DNA of 6,855 nucleotides. Origin: a bacterium. GTDB taxonomy: Bacteria; Chloroflexota; Dormibacteria; UBA8260; Bog-877. Below are positions 5,800 to 6,855 of this stretch, piece after piece (position 1 is the first letter of the stretch; every line of letters starts with the position of its first letter). Below the pieces are notes generated by a model, which worked only from the letters and a program-made list of their open reading frames with translations, had not been told where the DNA came from and ran no database searches. Position numbers and translations under genes: made by a program. The stretch covers positions 1 through 6,855 of the forward strand of contig JAJYWT010000245.1 in assembly GCA_021791345.1 (NCBI GenBank). Direction: 5' to 3'.

Positions 5800-6383
5800 G
5801 TTAGAAACCGCGTCTGCTCTGGTGACCAGACGAGCCACCGAATGACAGAGAAGTGCGAGGTCTTGGTGGTGATAGAACCGCTAGAGGAACGTACCCTCTC
5901 TGTCTCTAGCCCCGTCAAAATCGTGGCGGCTGCTGCTGCCGAATTGCCCGGATCCGGCTTGAAGCCGACCTGTACCTCGCTGAATGTGTCAGTCACGCTC
6001 AGGACATGAATACTGCCGCCGCTGGCCTGATTAATAGAAAGAGTCTCCGCTGTCAACCAATTGCCGCAGTCCGCGTACGTGAGGAGAGCGGCATCCCCAC
6101 GCTCTATGGCCACGTTCTCGATCAGGTTGTCGATGACGACGTCCTGAGCCACTGTGGCTGCCGATACCCCGGACGGCAGTGGGTGGCTGGTCGACACCGT
6201 GTAGGTGGGGACCTTGACCTCGGTCGTGGGCACCTGAACGCCCGGGGCGATGGTGGTGGGGGACGCCGCAGGAGACGGGCTGACCGAGGGGATCGGCACC
6301 GGGGGCGCGGCGCCGCAGCCGGCGGCCAGCCAGGCCACCAGCGGCGCCAGGGTGAGCCACCGGACCGCTTTCAGGTCACGCAC
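5778..6383 (-). CDS. Putative lipoprotein of unknown function
   Basis: A 201-aa protein starting at GTG (6383-6381). The N-terminus has a short basic region, a hydrophobic core TLAPLVAW and a lipobox LAAGC, so Cys23 should be lipidated by Lgt and the protein held on the outer face of the membrane. Residues 24-70 are a Pro/Ser/Thr/Val-rich spacer (PIPSVSPSPAASPTT and similar). A folded domain of about 130 residues follows, including NLIENVAIERGDAALLTYADCGNW and FSVIRWLVWSPEQTRFLTCDL; Cys106 and Cys196 could pair. I recognise no family. The gene looks less GC-rich than its neighbours, notably over about 5860-6060. AGAGG (6394-6398) lies 10 nt before the GTG, and a good promoter lies further upstream. 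Upstream in-frame sequence lacks protein character, so the longer open frame to 6836 was not used. The last 22 nt overlap the secreted-protein gene. Confidence 0.75.
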   Translation of the reverse strand: MRDLKAVRWLTLAPLVAWLAAGCGAAPPVPIPSVSPSPAASPTTIAPGVQVPTTEVKVPTYTVSTSHPLPSGVSAATVAQDVVIDNLIENVAIERGDAALLTYADCGNWLTAETLSINQASGGSIHVLSVTDTFSEVQVGFKPDPGNSAAAAATILTGLETERVRSSSGSITTKTSHFSVIRWLVWSPEQTRFLTCDLGSG

Positions 6384-6435
6384 CAAGCCCGGGCCTCTAA
6401 CTGCACCTGCAACACCTCGCAGAGGAGAAGCCCGA

Positions 6436-6464
6436 AGGATATTCCCCGGCGAAAGGCAAGGCAA
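6436..6464 (-). promoter_or_regulatory. Sigma70-like promoter of the lipoprotein operon
   Basis: On the minus strand -35 TTGCCT (6464-6459) and -10 TATCCT (6441-6436) are spaced by exactly 17 bp, each matching consensus at 4 of 6 bases. Transcription would start near 6429, giving a leader of about 46 nt. CCTCT close to the predicted 5' end (6425-6421) is complementary to the AGAGG ribosome site (6398-6394), so the leader could mask it. Confidence 0.5.
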
Positions 6465-6481
6465 GAGCTGGCTGGCAGAGT

Positions 6482-6763
6482 TCACGGAATGTCTACCAGC
6501 ATCACCAGGCCAAGCTCCTCGGCGGCCTGCCCCAGGGCCGCCCGGAGCCACTCCCACGAACCGTGCTCCGGCGCCCAGACCCGTGTCCCCCTCGCGCCCG
6601 TGTGCTGGTCGCGACTGGTTCCCAGTGCCACGACAGGCGTGTCCCCGAGGTAGGGCTCGATCCTTCCCGCCAGCGCTAAATCTCCTGTGATCCTCACGCG
6701 CGGCCAGGTGACCAAGACCGCCAGACCAGTGCGCGGGTCGGTGAGCCGGTAGGCCGCTCTCAT
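6482..6763 (-). CDS. Small hypothetical protein, 93 aa
   Basis: I do not recognise this protein. It is soluble-looking, with no signal peptide or membrane segment, and has ordinary protein composition: RLTDPRTGLAVLVTWPRVRITGD near the start suggests beta strands, and SWEWLRAALGQAAEELGLVML near the end suggests an amphipathic helix then a strand. The start is well supported. GGAG (6773-6770) stands 6 nt before the ATG, and the ATG overlaps the stop of the preceding frame as ATGA, the classic sign of translational coupling. It therefore belongs to an operon entering from outside the window. The lipoprotein promoter lies just after its stop, so it may be a separate unit from the envelope pair. 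Confidence 0.6.
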   Translation of the reverse strand: MRAAYRLTDPRTGLAVLVTWPRVRITGDLALAGRIEPYLGDTPVVALGTSRDQHTGARGTRVWAPEHGSWEWLRAALGQAAEELGLVMLVDIP

Positions 6764-6855
6764 GCCCGGCTCCGGACCTGGGACACCAAGCGCTCTCCCG
6801 ACCAGGGCAGCGTCGCCACGCGGGGCCCCAGCTCAAGCTCAGCCTCTCGCCAGGG
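6760..6855 (-). CDS. 3' end of an unidentified gene running in from the right edge
   Basis: On the minus strand the last 31 codons of an open frame enter from the window edge and end at TGA (6762-6760). They read ELELGPRVATLPWSGERLVSQV in the middle, a normal-looking amphipathic composition. The stop overlaps the ATG of the 93-aa gene as ATGA. No start is inside the window. Too little is visible to name a family, and the gene call rests mainly on the overlap and ribosome-site spacing. Confidence 0.45.
   Translation of the reverse strand, partial: PWREAELELGPRVATLPWSGERLVSQVRSRA

Noticed and set aside
4900..6009. 369-codon plus-strand frame opposite the secreted-protein gene
   Set aside because: Its composition is Arg/Gly/Pro-rich with no recognisable domain, while the minus strand shows a signal peptide and a plausible domain layout.
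6384..6836. Extended N-terminus for the lipoprotein (start at 6836)
   Set aside because: The extra 151 residues are low-complexity and overlap the 93-aa gene and promoter; the lipobox would then be internal. GTG 6383 gives a textbook lipoprotein signal.

Overview
This is a high-GC bacterial window of chromosomal character. Several promoters place a TANNNT-type -10 box only 6-8 nt before the start codon, so leaderless mRNAs look common, and the one tRNA gene does not encode CCA. That combination fits Actinomycetota or related high-GC Terrabacteria (Chloroflexota/Dormibacterota-like). The sequence alone does not settle the phylum.

Layout. 1-232: no confident gene, but a strong hairpin and a leaderless promoter lead into a GNAT acetyltransferase gene (233-1021, +). 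1022-1598 is a 577-bp gap with no confident gene. Then come two back-to-back regulator/effector modules. The first is a DHA2-type (14-TM) MFS drug exporter (1599-3026, -) divergent from an HxlR-family regulator (3080-3664, +). The second is a metal-ligand-less VOC/glyoxalase-fold protein (3748-4122, -) divergent from a MarR-family regulator (4199-4639, +). A hairpin that could terminate in both directions separates the modules. After them lies tRNA-Val(CAC) on the minus strand (4740-4813). The right third is a minus-strand set of envelope genes: a secreted Cys- and Trp-rich protein (4852-5799), a lipoprotein whose 3' end overlaps it (5778-6383), a 93-aa protein (6482-6763), and the 3' end of a further gene that overlaps it by ATGA at the window edge.

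How it works together. The left and centre read as a small detoxification/resistance cluster: acetylation, export and ligand sequestration, with each effector under a small-molecule-sensing winged-helix regulator. The most striking signal is the VOC/marR intergenic region. Two GTCAA-N4-TTGAC palindromes lie exactly 30 bp centre to centre, and two mirror-image promoters with 17-bp spacers are interleaved so that each palindrome contains the -35 of one promoter and the -10 of the other. The right part encodes an uncharacterised exported protein pair with its own good sigma70-like promoter. I see no mobile element, CRISPR array or phage gene.
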